Origin: Parelaphostrongylus tenuis
Taxonomy: Eukaryota; Nematoda; Chromadorea; Rhabditida; Metastrongylidae
Reading direction: 5' to 3'
Length of the DNA stretch: 64,000 bases
Assembly: GCA_019055375.1 (NCBI GenBank)
Contig: JAHQIW010000235.1
Location: 1 to 64,000, forward strand
Positions 52,901 to 60,299 of this stretch are shown here, one piece after another. Every line of letters begins with the position of its first letter. Position 1 is the first letter of the stretch. A program made the translations under genes and the position numbers. The notes beneath the pieces were generated by a model. It did no database searches, was not told where the DNA came from, and was given only the letters and a program-made list of their open reading frames with translations.

Positions 52901-55900
52901 TTTTCGTCCGCATAAAAGAAACATCTAGACAGTAAATCTAGAATAGATAAAACCAAACCTTTAGGTTTACATAGGGCACAAAAACACAACAACAAGGATT
53001 TTGATGTGACTGTCACAATCCTGGCGCAGGAATCGAAAAACGTCCACGCGCAAGACTCTTGAGGCATTTTGGATAAACGCCCAAAACCCCGAAATGAATC
53101 GGAAGGACGAGTGCGTCACCATCACGCGAGATCTCGCGCCCTTTCTTGGTTTGATCTTCTAACGTGACCTAGGCAGCATATAAATAAGACCATCCGATCA
53201 TTCAAATAGACTAATACTATATACGTCCAAGCTCTGAAGAAGGCGGGTCGCCGAAACGTCAGCCGAATTTCTACAACTGTTTTATCAACCTCGCGTCAGC
53301 TAATCAAGATAAGTTTTCTCCATTTTCATATATGAAAGAATACCTTATTGCACATGGTCTATCTATCAAAGACACTATGGACAAGATAAAACAGCACTGG
53401 ATAGAGAATCACCAGGAGAGCGAACGTGGTTTATTACACGCTTGGTACACTAGATCATTAGAGGTAAAATTTACAAAATGTAAAATTACGGACCCTATAT
53501 ATGAGAAGGTTGAGATTATGTGAGACCGTGTGTACCTCTTTTATTCTTATTTTTTCTATCGAAGGTAACTTTTTGAATATTTTGCAAGTAGATTAAAAGT
53601 AAAGTGTACGATCATCAGTTGCTTGGCCCTGATCTAATTATTCACTAAGTGATTCATACAAGTAGGATAGCAACTTAAAAGTATCGTAGGAAACACGTAC
53701 TTCATCCGCTGACAGCATTCAAAGATACTACAGCTTTTGTACGAGGTCATAGTTATAGATTTTTGGTTCACGGAATATGTAGCTTATCGAACCGATTCTG
53801 TAGGAAATCATGGAGTAGTATAGTTTAAGGCAAAGCACACCGGAATACACGGGTTTTATATCAATCATATGATCAGTTTCGTGCTAAACTCAGTCTTCTG
53901 CCAATCACCTCTCATAAATTCACATAACTTCGCAATTATCCCAAGATTTTCTATGTGAATGTAATCACGACATGGTAAAGTGTTACTGCGTAAAATAAAT
54001 AATAAATGGTGAAATACATCATTTATTGCATCATCATTCTCGGATGGGATTCATGGTGCAACGAACATAGAAGATCATCTAATAAATAATCTCTACTACT
54101 TCTTGATAATGATATTCCCGTAAAGCATATGATATACCGAGTAGTCGTTCATCGTGATTTTCTAAGCCATGGTAACAAAGAGTATAAAACTCATAGAAAC
54201 ACGACAAAATTTTCCATCAAAATGAATCTATGCTCCAGAAATTGTTTAGGTCAAATCTCTCCTTCTTGTCAAGGATCTTGCACTGATCGATAAGAAAAAC
54301 AACATTCCGGTAAAAGCAGTGGCAGAATTCAATGAAAGGCAGTTGCGTATTGTCAGGGAAGATATGCCACTCCCGGAGCTTCTTAATGAGTTCAAAGAGG
54401 TTTATGAATATCTATCAAAACCATGTCATAATTGCAAATTTGTTTCTTAGGGAAATTATCACCTTGCTATGGTACAACAAACAAAGCAAAGAACAACTTC
54501 TTCTACAGGCGATGAGGAGTCCACTGAAGACGATGACGTAGGACAAAAATTACTTTGAATTTAGTTTTAAAATGTGCAGCTTTCACTTCACTTTGTTTCA
54601 CCCGTACCACACATTTTTTACATTCATGGCTCATTTGAGGACTTCATCTTCTTCCGAACGTCGTAGAATAATGTTCGAGTACGTTCTTTGCAGTCTCGAA
54701 CATGGCCAGGCTGGGTTTTCCGTAGAGTGTATGCGACTGGTTGTCGGAGTGTTGGGGCATGTGGGATCAGTTCAGCCTCGAATCGCGCCGACCCGCATTA
54801 GCCACTCGACTGCAGCCCCTCGTCTGTAAGACCAATACAAATATAGACCTCAGCAATAGGAGGCGACTAATTACACTGTGCTCTTCGTTGCTGTTCAGTT
54901 CATCCTTAGACACGTTTCTAGAATTCAGGGACTAGACCTACTTTCCTTTTTCCTATATGCATTTTTTCCCAGACTTCTCTTACTGTTCAGCAAACATTAT
55001 TTCTTCTCCTTAAAAACTTTTTAAGGGAAAAAGAAATTACCGTATCACTAAATTCGGTCATCAGTCTCCAAATCACTACGAATTGCAGATGATGAGGACT
55101 GTCACTCTAATCGGCCTGGTAATCAATCCTATTTGGCATTCTTAGAACATTATTAGAATTTTATTACAATTGCTAGAACGTTGTAGGAATGTCATCCCTG
55201 TTGGTATTCTTTAGGTGACATTAGAGGACATTCTGGAAGAAATCCTTCAGTCAGAAATACTAGATGAGAGCGACATAGTTGCGGATAAGGTGCATCGTCA
55301 ATACAAAATACGAGCGATGGAGGTATAAAATGATGATAAATCGCCTAAACGACTTACCCAAAAGATTCTAGGCTTGATATTGGATTTAGGATGTGCACAG
55401 TGGCGAAGAAAGAAGTGATCCGCTATCGCTGAACATGCTCGAAGTAGTACTAGGATGGCTCGTCCGAGCGATATACCATTTTTTCACATGAGTGCTTCTA
55501 CAAACATGCTTGCGAAAAAATGATCCAAAAAAATATTCGTCACGTCAGTTTCTATTCCAAATGTGCCTTTTCGGAAGTTTTTATAATGCTCGTAATCAAA
55601 AAATTACAGGTCGTACCACTACCGAGGACGGAAGGGGAGAAAACAGTTTATTTGTATGAAGCTGGAGTAGCTAGCAAACGATTCATCCTTCTCCTTGAGG
55701 GCAAAGCTGTTGTTACTTTTCCAGAGGTTGATTTGTTGAGTAAAGCATTTCATTGCAGAAGTTTTTACTTCTTTTTTAGAGCCGAATGTCATTTGATGTT
55801 GGCCCGTGGACTTCGTTCGGTGGAAATCTTCTTGAAAATCTTCCAGCTGGCATTCGTGCTCGTCAAGTTGAGTTTTACTCGTTGTCATACGACGAAAACC

Positions 55901-58900
55901 TAACAATTTTACTGCTACCGTGATGAGATTGCATCTTGAGGAAGGCGTTTATTCTACATAGGTGGGGCCGCTACGCTATCTACATGGAAAATTATCCTCT
56001 GCACTTAAAAATCCATCAAAAATCCATTATGATTCTTTCAGATTAGGAGGGAGCAAATGAAAAACCGATTTCATTTGCTGGAGAGGAATTTGTTACAAGA
56101 GCGTTAGTGAAGATTCGAAAGCTGACACTAGAGGCTACAGTCTCACGTCGCCGATTTTTCAAAACATCCCTTATAAAGCTATAAAATCCAAAATAAAGTC
56201 ATGTTCCATAAAACCACGTGTTTTTTCTCTTATCTCGCTCAAATTACGCTGGACAAAGCTCCTCTCTAAGAATGCTAATACTCAAACTATAGTACAATTT
56301 TCAAAGAGCTCAAAAATGCGTTTGCCTTCCGAAAAACTCTTTCGGTCTTTTGTTCTCCTCTGATCTTTCGATTTGTGCTTGATTTTGCCACATAGAGCTC
56401 TTTCTTCACACTGTTAGCAATCATCTGCTAACGTAATATTTCCTGATTATAGTGATTGCTTTCCAGAAAACACGATTTAGCAAAGAAGATCGAGTTTTAC
56501 ACTTTTGGCAACGTTGTTTACCCGACGATTCGACGATAAAAATGAAGGCAATAGGCGAGTGTGAAAGATAATATTTGATCTGGATGCTACAGGGTTGTTT
56601 GAAAAACCCGCGACGGGGGCTGAGCATGAAGTCTCGGCTTGCGAATGGTTATTAACATTCCTTCGAAAAGCTAGAAAAAGCAAATTAGATTGGTTCTTCA
56701 TTCGCTCCCTCTTCATCAGAAAATGCCACCAATCTAATTATAAGGCATATTGAAATCTGAACATGGTCTTGAGAAAACACTCGATACGAACGATGATATT
56801 TCACGATTACCAGCTAAGAACAATCGAGTGTACAACACTCCCCGTCTAGCGATTTCCATCACTTTAGGACGAGTGTTAATATTACGTCTGTTTTTTCTGT
56901 CTAACGGTGTCTTCTGTATGAACTTGCATTCACATTTCATGTCGCACGGAAAGTGAACAACGGTATTATATGCTAGACGATGACAAATGAAAAACCGATT
57001 TCATTCGCTGAAAAGCAGCTTTTCATAGGAGTGTTAGTGATCATTCGAAAGCTTCGAATTCTAGCTACAGCTCCACGTACCCAGTCCTTCAAGAGACCCT
57101 TTGATAAAGCCGTACAATCCAAAAAAGTTATGTATCATAATCGCTGTTAGCCTCCATTTTCATCAGATGTATAATTCGCTGGAAGCACGGAAAGCATATC
57201 AACGTGTACAGAAACTCTCCTTTTATCTGCGTTAATCCTTTTGTCTAACGTTTCTTTCAAAGCGGAGGAAAAATTTTCGGTTCGCCCCCCCCCCGTGAGT
57301 TGTACAGTAAAAAGCCGCCGAAAATGGAGTACCCAATCTTATTTTTCTTCCCAAACGTTATTTTCAAAAAATAAGCAAGCCATTACAATTACTGAAACCT
57401 ACGTTTTCGGTTGATTGCTAATAGCCTGAAGAAAGAGCTTTGTCCGCATAAATGTAAAGCACAAATCTTTTCTCTCTCCTACTGCGATTCCAGAAGAGTT
57501 TTTCAAAAAGCAAGCATATTTTTGACTTTTTCGAAACTTATGCTATCAAATGAGCATTAGCACTCTAACGAAGAAGTTTTGTCCAGCGAAACATAAGTGA
57601 GATAAGAAAAGAAAATCTGGTTACGTGCCGCTGTCGCAGTTATAAAGATTCAAGCTTTGAGATAATCACTAGCACTCAGATGTAAAGCTCCTATCTGGCA
57701 GCCCTCCTTTTATACAAGGTGGGTGTGATTGGAAATTGATTAGTGATTGTTAATGCTAATATGGCTCTGAAGAAGACAGCAACTCTGTGAAAGTCGCTCA
57801 TTCACGTATGAAAAGACAGAGTTGAAGAAAATTGAAGTAGATTTGGCACAAAGCAAAAAAGTTCCTGAGAAATAGAGTTATGCTTGAATGATGGTCTATT
57901 ACAACATACTTAAATAGTATATCATATATCATTGTAGTATACAGAATAAGGCGTATTCTATATTTAGGGCGTGTTCTCAGCCTTTCAAGTAAATAATGTT
58001 GAAAAAATTTACAGAACCTTACCTTGGATTTAACACTGCTAATCCGTAAACTAAATGACTTATTTTGTGAAAATCATAAAAAACGCTAATTTAGAAATGC
58101 TGTCATCCTTCCAGTTCACACCCGACTTTAATCTGCTTGTCCACGAATCATGCCGCTTCCTACAAGTACGTTTAATGCAGAATTACCAGGGTCTCCAAGT
58201 AGCGATTTTTCTTTGAGTGGCAAATGTAATTCTTGTAAAACCAACATTGCATTTATTGCAAGATAAAATCATGAAAAGAGGTGATAATTGGGGCAAACTA
58301 AAGATAATTCACTAACACCGAAAAAATCTACCTATTTCTGACATTTTAGTGGATCTGCCTCCGATATTTATTTTCGCTGTATTTCTCGAATTACAGAGGA
58401 AAATAAAAATTTTGCTAGATGGGCTAAATTATGAATTTTTTTGGACTGCTATCACACATTCACCTTAATGGCAGGTTCGATTAGCAGACTGAACTTAAAT
58501 GAAGGTTTAACGGCTGACTTCATAACTCCAAGAAACAAAAGCAGTAAACTAGAACGAAAATCTCTTCCTCAGTACCTTAAGCACTGATGCTCTCGATTAC
58601 GACGTTGGACGGTGATGCTACCAGTGAGAATCGATCAGATCTTCGATTCAACAGGACGTCATTGGTGAAGAACAAAAGGATACGTCTGCAAAATCCAGGA
58701 GGACTGCTTCTCGCTTTGTACCTATAACACCAGGCAATCTCCTCAGACTTCGACCTTTATACACTTTTAGGGGCTGCTGACCGTATCAAATTCCATGTGA
58801 TTGCCCATAGAGAAACGAAAAGCAGGAAAGACGGCGTGAGACAAACAAGCAAGGGAAGCTCGTTATCAAGTTCCCGCCACGAAACGTCAGAGGTGTCGGC

Positions 58901-59991
58901 TTTTGTCTCCCATTTGGTTACCTCGTACACAATTCTTTCACGGCGTTCAGCTATCGTTCGCCGCAACTTTCTCGTTAAAATTAGTATTATTAACTACTAC
59001 TCATCAGCAACTGCAGCTGATGAGAACAAATTAGATACGTTCTACAATGAGAGGAGGAAGTCATCCGTAACAAAAAGTCCTTCAGCAAATTAGTTGTTGG
59101 GGACTCCAAAATCAGATTAGAATGCGGCCAGCAAACATGAATACAAGAAAGGGAAATTTGAAACGAAGAGAGCGAAATGTGAACGAAGACCGTTTTGTAG
59201 GACTACTGTCCGCGTTATATCTCTTCCATGAAAGCTCATTTTTTCACATGAAACAAAACTGCCGATATACATAGAATGTTCCAAATGGATAATGCAGAGA
59301 TTGATCACCTACTTACCTACAGAAAAGAGCACCACTTTGGCACTTTAGAATTACCTGGGTCCTGTAAGGGTTTTCTGTTGGAGTTTGAATACACGGAACT
59401 CATGAAAGCAAATTGTAAAAGCTGTTGTCTTGATATGGAAACTCCAACTTTGAAATTTGGCAAAAATGTCATTTATAACACAGTTTAAATACAGTGAGAG
59501 ATTTTGCATGTGGTGAATTTTGCTATATTTCACATTAGTACGACATTCAAAAGGAATATTGTTATCGGAACGAGCTTGAAAGAGAATAAGCATTAGCCAT
59601 CATTCTCAGCAAAATAGTACATGAGAGAGAAAGCGAGGAAAAAATTAAAGTGTCTTTGACTAGCTAGTGCGCTACAAAACCCTTTCTTATTTAGATTCCT
59701 GTTCCGCACATTATCCATGCTTTACGTATCTCCCAATTTATTAGACAGCTCAGGTAATACAATCTCAGCGTCGTTAACCTCAATTGATTCTTGTTAAGTT
59801 TAGGACACCAAAAACGTCTTCTTCTGAAAATGACGATTCCGTTTCCTCGTTACTCAAAAGTCACGATCATGTAAGTGCAAAGTCGTCCATTGTAGATGAT
59901 CGCTAATGACGTGTTGTTTCAGAAGGTTCTACCTAAACGATCGGTATTCGTAAACAGCAAGCTCTGTCGGAGAACCGGTTTCGCTCCATGA
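31913..59991 (+). CDS. cnnm: CNNM-family (DUF21/CBS-pair/CNBH) metal transporter, multi-exon gene
   Basis: CNNM proteins are plasma-membrane proteins linked to Mg2+ efflux and homeostasis. Exons read here (+): 31913-31978, 32130-32218, 32371-32443, 32473-32618, 32825-32885, 32945-33016, 33141-33246, 34241-34332, 34435-34556, 36571-36658, 37622-37717, 38351-38434, 38500-38610, 54250-54399, 54451-54537, 55089-55118, 55215-55322, 55390-about 55460, about 55540-55726, 55780-about 55866, about 58115-58198, 58573-58611, 59804-59870, 59923-59991. The first 17 join in phase without a stop, giving the CNNM order signal peptide, ectodomain, DUF21, CBS pair, CNBH, tail. Total length is about 740 residues, near the family norm. 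Diagnostic motifs are [46 protein letters not shown] and [20 protein letters not shown]. Which of the several nematode CNNM paralogues it represents is not decided. Certain: family and strand. Uncertain: junctions at 55460-55540, 55866-58115 and 58198-58573. Confidence 0.93.
33141..36658 (+). CDS. cnnm: CNNM exons 7-10: DUF21 transmembrane domain
   Basis: Exon 7 (33141-33246) encodes helix 1 with the family signature [15 protein letters not shown] followed by [11 protein letters not shown]. Exon 8 (34241-34332) continues with [20 protein letters not shown] and the start of helix 2. Exon 9 (34435-34556) finishes helix 2 ([12 protein letters not shown]) and encodes helix 3 with [17 protein letters not shown] is the conserved DUF21 core motif near the metal site. 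Exon 10 (36571-36658) gives [18 protein letters not shown] and [11 protein letters not shown], helix 4. Phases between these exons are 1, 0, 2 and 0 and all join cleanly. Introns of 994 bp and 2014 bp carry copies of repeat families described separately. Confidence 0.93.
33285..34025 (+). repeat. Repeat family E, long copy inside CNNM intron 7
   Basis: Matches 56975-57640 along its length: start with gaaaaaagatctcattcgctg, internal cattcgaaagttgagacttg, ttctttcagagcggaggga, and end with ccagcgaaatataagcgaga. Partial copies occur at 4255-4610, 35240-35520 and 56055-56430. No coding potential seen; a non-autonomous DNA element is likely. Confidence 0.7.
34880..35160 (+). repeat. tRNA-like repeat, family D, diverged copy
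   Basis: Begins gccgtagaatagtggttaag like the other family D heads; the end carries agtggttcaatcccc, a B-box-like sequence. Confidence 0.45.
35240..35520 (+). repeat. Repeat family E, partial copy
   Basis: Shares aatcattcgaaagctc, taaccggctttcaaaa, and aaaaaccgtttctct with 4340-4610 and 57020-57130. Lies in CNNM intron 9. Confidence 0.65.
35737..36024 (-). repeat. tRNA-derived SINE, family A, copy 3
   Basis: Nearly identical to 30573-30862 including the tRNA-like head (reverse GTGGCGCAGTGGTTAGAGG) and the body end aagctctcggcgttgatc. Lies in the 2-kb CNNM intron 9. Confidence 0.85.
37112..37166. repeat. Two-copy tandem repeat, unit about 26 bp
   Basis: tgttgagaaaaaactatcat plus catcataac occurs twice in a row in CNNM intron 10. 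Confidence 0.85.
37622..38610 (+). CDS. cnnm: CNNM exons 11-13: acidic linker helices and first half of CBS1
   Basis: Exon 11 (37622-37717) continues [22 protein letters not shown], the conserved DUF21-to-CBS linker. Exon 12 (38351-38434) reads [20 protein letters not shown] then RDVMTRIE, corresponding to the GAL/MEF helix and the DVMTP-type strand that opens the CBS pair; here the usual proline of DVMTP is R. Exon 13 (38500-38610) is [20 protein letters not shown] followed by [24 protein letters not shown] is the CBS1 signature. All are phase 0. Exon 13 ends at a good donor (AAG|gtatca) but the matching acceptor lies 15.6 kb downstream. Confidence 0.93.
39560..40130 (-). pseudogene. Decayed mariner transposase, C-terminal half
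   Basis: Minus strand carries [20 protein letters not shown], the second-aspartate region (usually HDNARPH), then with frameshifts a segment like [15 protein letters not shown] (third aspartate region) and [17 protein letters not shown]. The aspartate of HDNARPH is replaced by N. Non-functional, in the large CNNM intron. Confidence 0.7.
40940..41176 (+). pseudogene. Tc1-like transposase N-terminal fragment
   Basis: Plus-strand frames give [11 protein letters not shown] and [15 protein letters not shown], matching the paired HTH domain found better preserved at 48560-48840. Only the start remains; it abuts the left palindrome arm. Confidence 0.6.
42120..42490 (+). pseudogene. Penelope-like element GIY-YIG endonuclease fragment
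   Basis: Plus strand reads a degraded [13 protein letters not shown] motif ([19 protein letters not shown]) followed by a piece matching the Penelope C-terminus (PIG-THR-KHN-K-FDIKVS). Frameshifts and stops are present. Same fragment as 47260-47610 (minus) and 61720-61990 (minus). Confidence 0.65.
42855..43612 (+). mobile_element. Internally deleted mariner, left arm
   Basis: Terminal inverted repeats TTAGGTCTTCTCATAAGTT (42855) and its complement ending at 43612, each flanked by TA. The 758-bp element retains a transposase N-terminal scrap ([12 protein letters not shown], about 43080) and the C-terminal [18 protein letters not shown] (about 43310), with the middle missing, since full mariners are about 1.3 kb. 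Non-autonomous but its ends look intact. Confidence 0.88.
44320..44880 (-). pseudogene. Tc1/maT-like transposase fragment at the palindrome centre
   Basis: Minus-strand pieces include a VWAGM-like motif, [14 protein letters not shown], and [19 protein letters not shown], matching the WPPNSPDLNPLDYSVW motif of DD34E-type transposases. Frameshifted. It fills the spacer between the palindrome arms and extends slightly into the left arm. Confidence 0.7.
45211..45452. mobile_element. Hairpin MITE inserted in the right palindrome arm
   Basis: Nearly perfect 242-bp palindrome: CAATATGCCTGGTAATC at the left is mirrored at the right, followed by gagccacgcatgtcagtggt and its complement. The inner part (ccgatacacgtg, cagtcgggcag) is related to repeat family C. 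The left arm (near 44235) is uninterrupted at the matching place. Confidence 0.85.
46103..46857 (-). mobile_element. Internally deleted mariner, right arm
   Basis: Ends CTAGGTCTTCTCGCAGG (46103) and TTAGCTATTTCTCATAAG (complement ending 46857), flanked by TA. The minus strand keeps [20 protein letters not shown]. Same deletion type and mirrored position as 42855-43612, so it was copied with the arm. Confidence 0.88.
47260..47610 (-). pseudogene. Penelope-like element GIY-YIG endonuclease fragment
   Basis: Minus strand reads [20 protein letters not shown], close to the [14 protein letters not shown] motif seen intact at 52774-52935, then an [19 protein letters not shown] segment and ALKKIFQ-like tail. 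Mirror of 42120-42490. Decayed by stops. Confidence 0.75.
48560..49660 (+). pseudogene. Tc1-like transposase, nearly full length but frameshifted
   Basis: N-terminal HTH part in one frame ([19 protein letters not shown], then [20 protein letters not shown]), C-terminal half in the 251-codon frame 48907-49662, which includes [20 protein letters not shown] and ends [18 protein letters not shown], the conserved end of this transposase group (usually RLR-CIKAKGGHFE). The central DDE residues are disturbed. Related decayed copies: 40940-41176 and 62520-63610. The long frame is a transposon relic, not a cellular gene. Confidence 0.8.
49952..49986. repeat. AT microsatellite
   Basis: Uninterrupted (AT)n of about 30 bp. 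Confidence 0.9.
50000..50760. other. No gene recognised in intron segment
   Basis: Moderate-GC stretch with short frames only. A minus-strand frame at 50073-50270 ([20 protein letters not shown]) resembles a transposon or retroelement scrap but cannot be assigned. Confidence 0.35.
50765..50955 (+). repeat. Degenerate GATAAT-type minisatellite
   Basis: About 190 bp of imperfect gataatgat/gatagtgat units. Confidence 0.85.
50995..51240 (+). repeat. Copy of repeat family C
   Basis: Begins aacatgtcatgtgaactgtt and continues gagctcttgtacagcc, gatacacgtgcttcgacctt; matches the units at 22180-23345. Confidence 0.75.
51435..51590 (+). repeat. tRNA-like repeat, family D, copy
   Basis: Head gcgtagaataatggtcgagc, then cacgtctccttgcaatctcg; closest relatives are 13075-13220 and 54655-54840. 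Confidence 0.6.
51686..51815 (+). repeat. tRNA-derived SINE, family A, truncated copy 4
   Basis: Head acaagtggcgcaatggttag and ggttcaacctcgtgctcatg, then the first part of the body (gctccgggactggtaa); the rest is missing. Confidence 0.7.
52491..52762 (+). repeat. Upstream 272-bp direct repeat of a Penelope-like 3' end
   Basis: Same sequence as 52941-53212 apart from a few single-base indels. Reads [20 protein letters not shown] and [17 protein letters not shown], the C-terminus of the Penelope polyprotein after the GIY-YIG core. Confidence 0.85.
52774..52935 (+). pseudogene. Penelope-like GIY-YIG endonuclease domain fragment
   Basis: Open frame [17 protein letters not shown] then [20 protein letters not shown] and PLFVRIKE, stop at 52933-52935. 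The cysteine pairs and the IYLL...EEYIGE spacing are those of the endonuclease attached to the reverse transcriptase of Penelope-like elements. A one-base insertion near 52921 shifts it out of frame with the C-terminal part in 52941-53212. The reverse transcriptase is absent, so only the 3' end of an element is present. Confidence 0.88.
52941..53212 (+). repeat. Downstream 272-bp direct repeat of the Penelope-like 3' end
   Basis: Second copy of 52491-52762, following the GIY-YIG fragment. It is followed at 53230-53262 by the conserved stem motif CTCTGAAGAAGGC...GCCGAAACGT found after other Penelope remnants in the window. Confidence 0.85.
53213..54240. other. Intron tail, no gene recognised
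   Basis: After the Penelope remnant about 1 kb of AT-rich sequence runs to the CNNM exon 14 acceptor. The frame at 53332-53523 follows on from the Penelope region but shows no known domain. Confidence 0.4.
53230..53262 (+). ncRNA. Conserved small stem motif after Penelope-like 3' ends
   Basis: GCTCTGAAGAAGGCGGGT then CGCCGAAACGTCAGC: GGCG pairs with CGCC across GGT, between a CTGAAGA and a GAAAC. Forms of it occur at 47012-47045 (minus), 42665-42695 (plus, damaged) and 61535-61570 (minus, damaged). Penelope-like elements are known to carry hammerhead ribozymes with CUGANGA and GAAA cores, but here an extra A lies between core and stem and no third stem is evident. Confidence 0.35.
54250..55322 (+). 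CDS. cnnm: CNNM exons 14-17: rest of CBS1 and CBS2
   Basis: Exon 14 (54250-54399) resumes exactly where exon 13 stopped with [18 protein letters not shown], then [20 protein letters not shown]. Exon 15 (54451-54537) has [14 protein letters not shown] and an acidic loop (EESTEDDD). Exon 16 is a 30-bp microexon (55089-55118, [10 protein letters not shown]). Exon 17 (55215-55322) has [20 protein letters not shown], the most conserved CBS2 stretch of the family, and ends RAME|gtataa. All four are phase 0. Introns are short (51, 551 and 96 bp). Family knowledge: this CBS pair binds Mg-ATP and controls transport. Confidence 0.93.
54655..54840 (+). repeat. tRNA-like repeat, family D, copy in CNNM intron 15
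   Basis: Starts cgtcgtagaataatgttcga and keeps cgttctttgcagtctcgaa in common with 51435-51590. Confidence 0.55.
55390..55921 (+). CDS. cnnm: CNNM exons 18-20: CNBH (cyclic-nucleotide-binding-homology) domain, junctions uncertain
   Basis: After acceptor ttggatttag, 55390 opens in phase 0 with [20 protein letters not shown], matching the position of the SPQL helix before the CNBH. An in-frame TGA at 55489 must be removed by splicing; possible donors are GAA|gtagta (55444), GTA|gtacta (55447) and CTC|gtccga (55462). From about 55540 the frame leading to 55726 reads [20 protein letters not shown], like the ISEKILLRLL helix, then [20 protein letters not shown] and VVTFPE, the CNBH core. Exon 55780 onward gives [14 protein letters not shown]. 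Its frame stays open to a TGA at 55921, but family length suggests splicing earlier, perhaps at 55866 (CAA|gttgag). Confidence 0.72.
56055..57640. repeat. Repeat family E: partial copy, inverted piece and long copy
   Basis: 56055-56200 is the family start (aaaaccgatttcatttgctg); 56215-56430 is the reverse complement of the family end (ctcttatctcgctcaaatta, acgctggacaaagctcct); 56975-57640 is a near full-length plus copy ending cagcgaaacataagtgagat. Together they fill the 2.2-kb intron between CNNM exons near 55866 and 58115. The frame at 55520-55903 overlaps CNNM coding and is not part of this. Confidence 0.7.
58115..59991 (+). CDS. cnnm: CNNM exons 21-24: conserved C-terminal tail
   Basis: Acceptor tccttccag precedes [17 protein letters not shown] and LMQNYQGLQ (58115-58198), matching the IPDY...QYQNAL strand-helix that follows the CNBH in animal CNNMs. 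58573-58611 (DALDYDVGR) ends CG|gtgatg, phase 2, and joins in frame to 59804-59870 ([20 protein letters not shown]), matching the TP-S-S-EN tail of the family. A 52-bp intron with perfect signals leads to the last exon 59923-59991 ([19 protein letters not shown]). Between 58198 (phase 0) and 58573 (needs phase 2) a small exon or a different splice site is missing. The 1.2-kb intron 58612-59803 carries an RTE-like fragment. Confidence 0.7.
58790..59490 (+). pseudogene. RTE-type non-LTR retrotransposon endonuclease fragment
   Basis: The frame 58797-59093 contains [31 protein letters not shown] and [19 protein letters not shown], matching the apurinic-like endonuclease domain of RTE clade elements (typically GVGFVV..., ILSPR-AILRL, INCYSPTSAADE-ELD-FY). 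Further on, 59282-59330 reads [15 protein letters not shown], like the AEIDHILTNRKW motif of the same domain. Reverse transcriptase is missing. It lies in the CNNM intron 58612-59803. Confidence 0.75.
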
Positions 59992-60084
59992 GCTTGGTTT
60001 CGATAGATCAGCCTCTTCGGAAGGTTTCACTTTCGAAGGAACCTGCCCAACAATAATATAAATGAATTCGTACGAATGTCTTCG

Positions 60085-60090
60085 AATAAA
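60085..60090 (+). terminator. Likely CNNM polyadenylation signal
   Basis: AATAAA, 94 bases after the CNNM stop codon at 59989-59991. It is the first canonical hexamer downstream on this strand; an AATATAA at about 60056 is a weaker alternative. Confidence 0.4.
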
Positions 60091-60299
60091 TCATGTCCAT
60101 ACTCAATTTGATTAGATGATCACAGCATAAAGCACCATCATTATATGAAGTTTAATTTTCTAACTACGAAAAATGTTTGACGAAAGTACAGAGACTGCCA
60201 TTTATATAGTGCAGCACTGTGATTAACACAAAAACCATACGGCACCGATAGTATCGCTTTTCCGGTATAGGGGAGAAGATAATCAAACTTAATAAGGAT

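Larger units (their letters stand above)
38611..54249 (+). other. 15.6-kb transposon-filled intron of the CNNM gene
   Basis: Donor AAG|gtatca at 38610/38611 and acceptor attgtttag at 54241-54249, both phase 0 within the CBS1 domain. The intron contains, in order, a decayed mariner, a 7.4-kb palindrome with two mirrored mariners and Penelope fragments, a Tc1-like copy, microsatellites, tRNA-derived repeats and a Penelope 3' end. It is far longer than the other introns of this gene, most of which are below 2.1 kb. Confidence 0.85.

Noticed and set aside
55619..55906. 95-codon minus-strand frame
   Set aside because: Antisense shadow of the CNNM CNBH exons.
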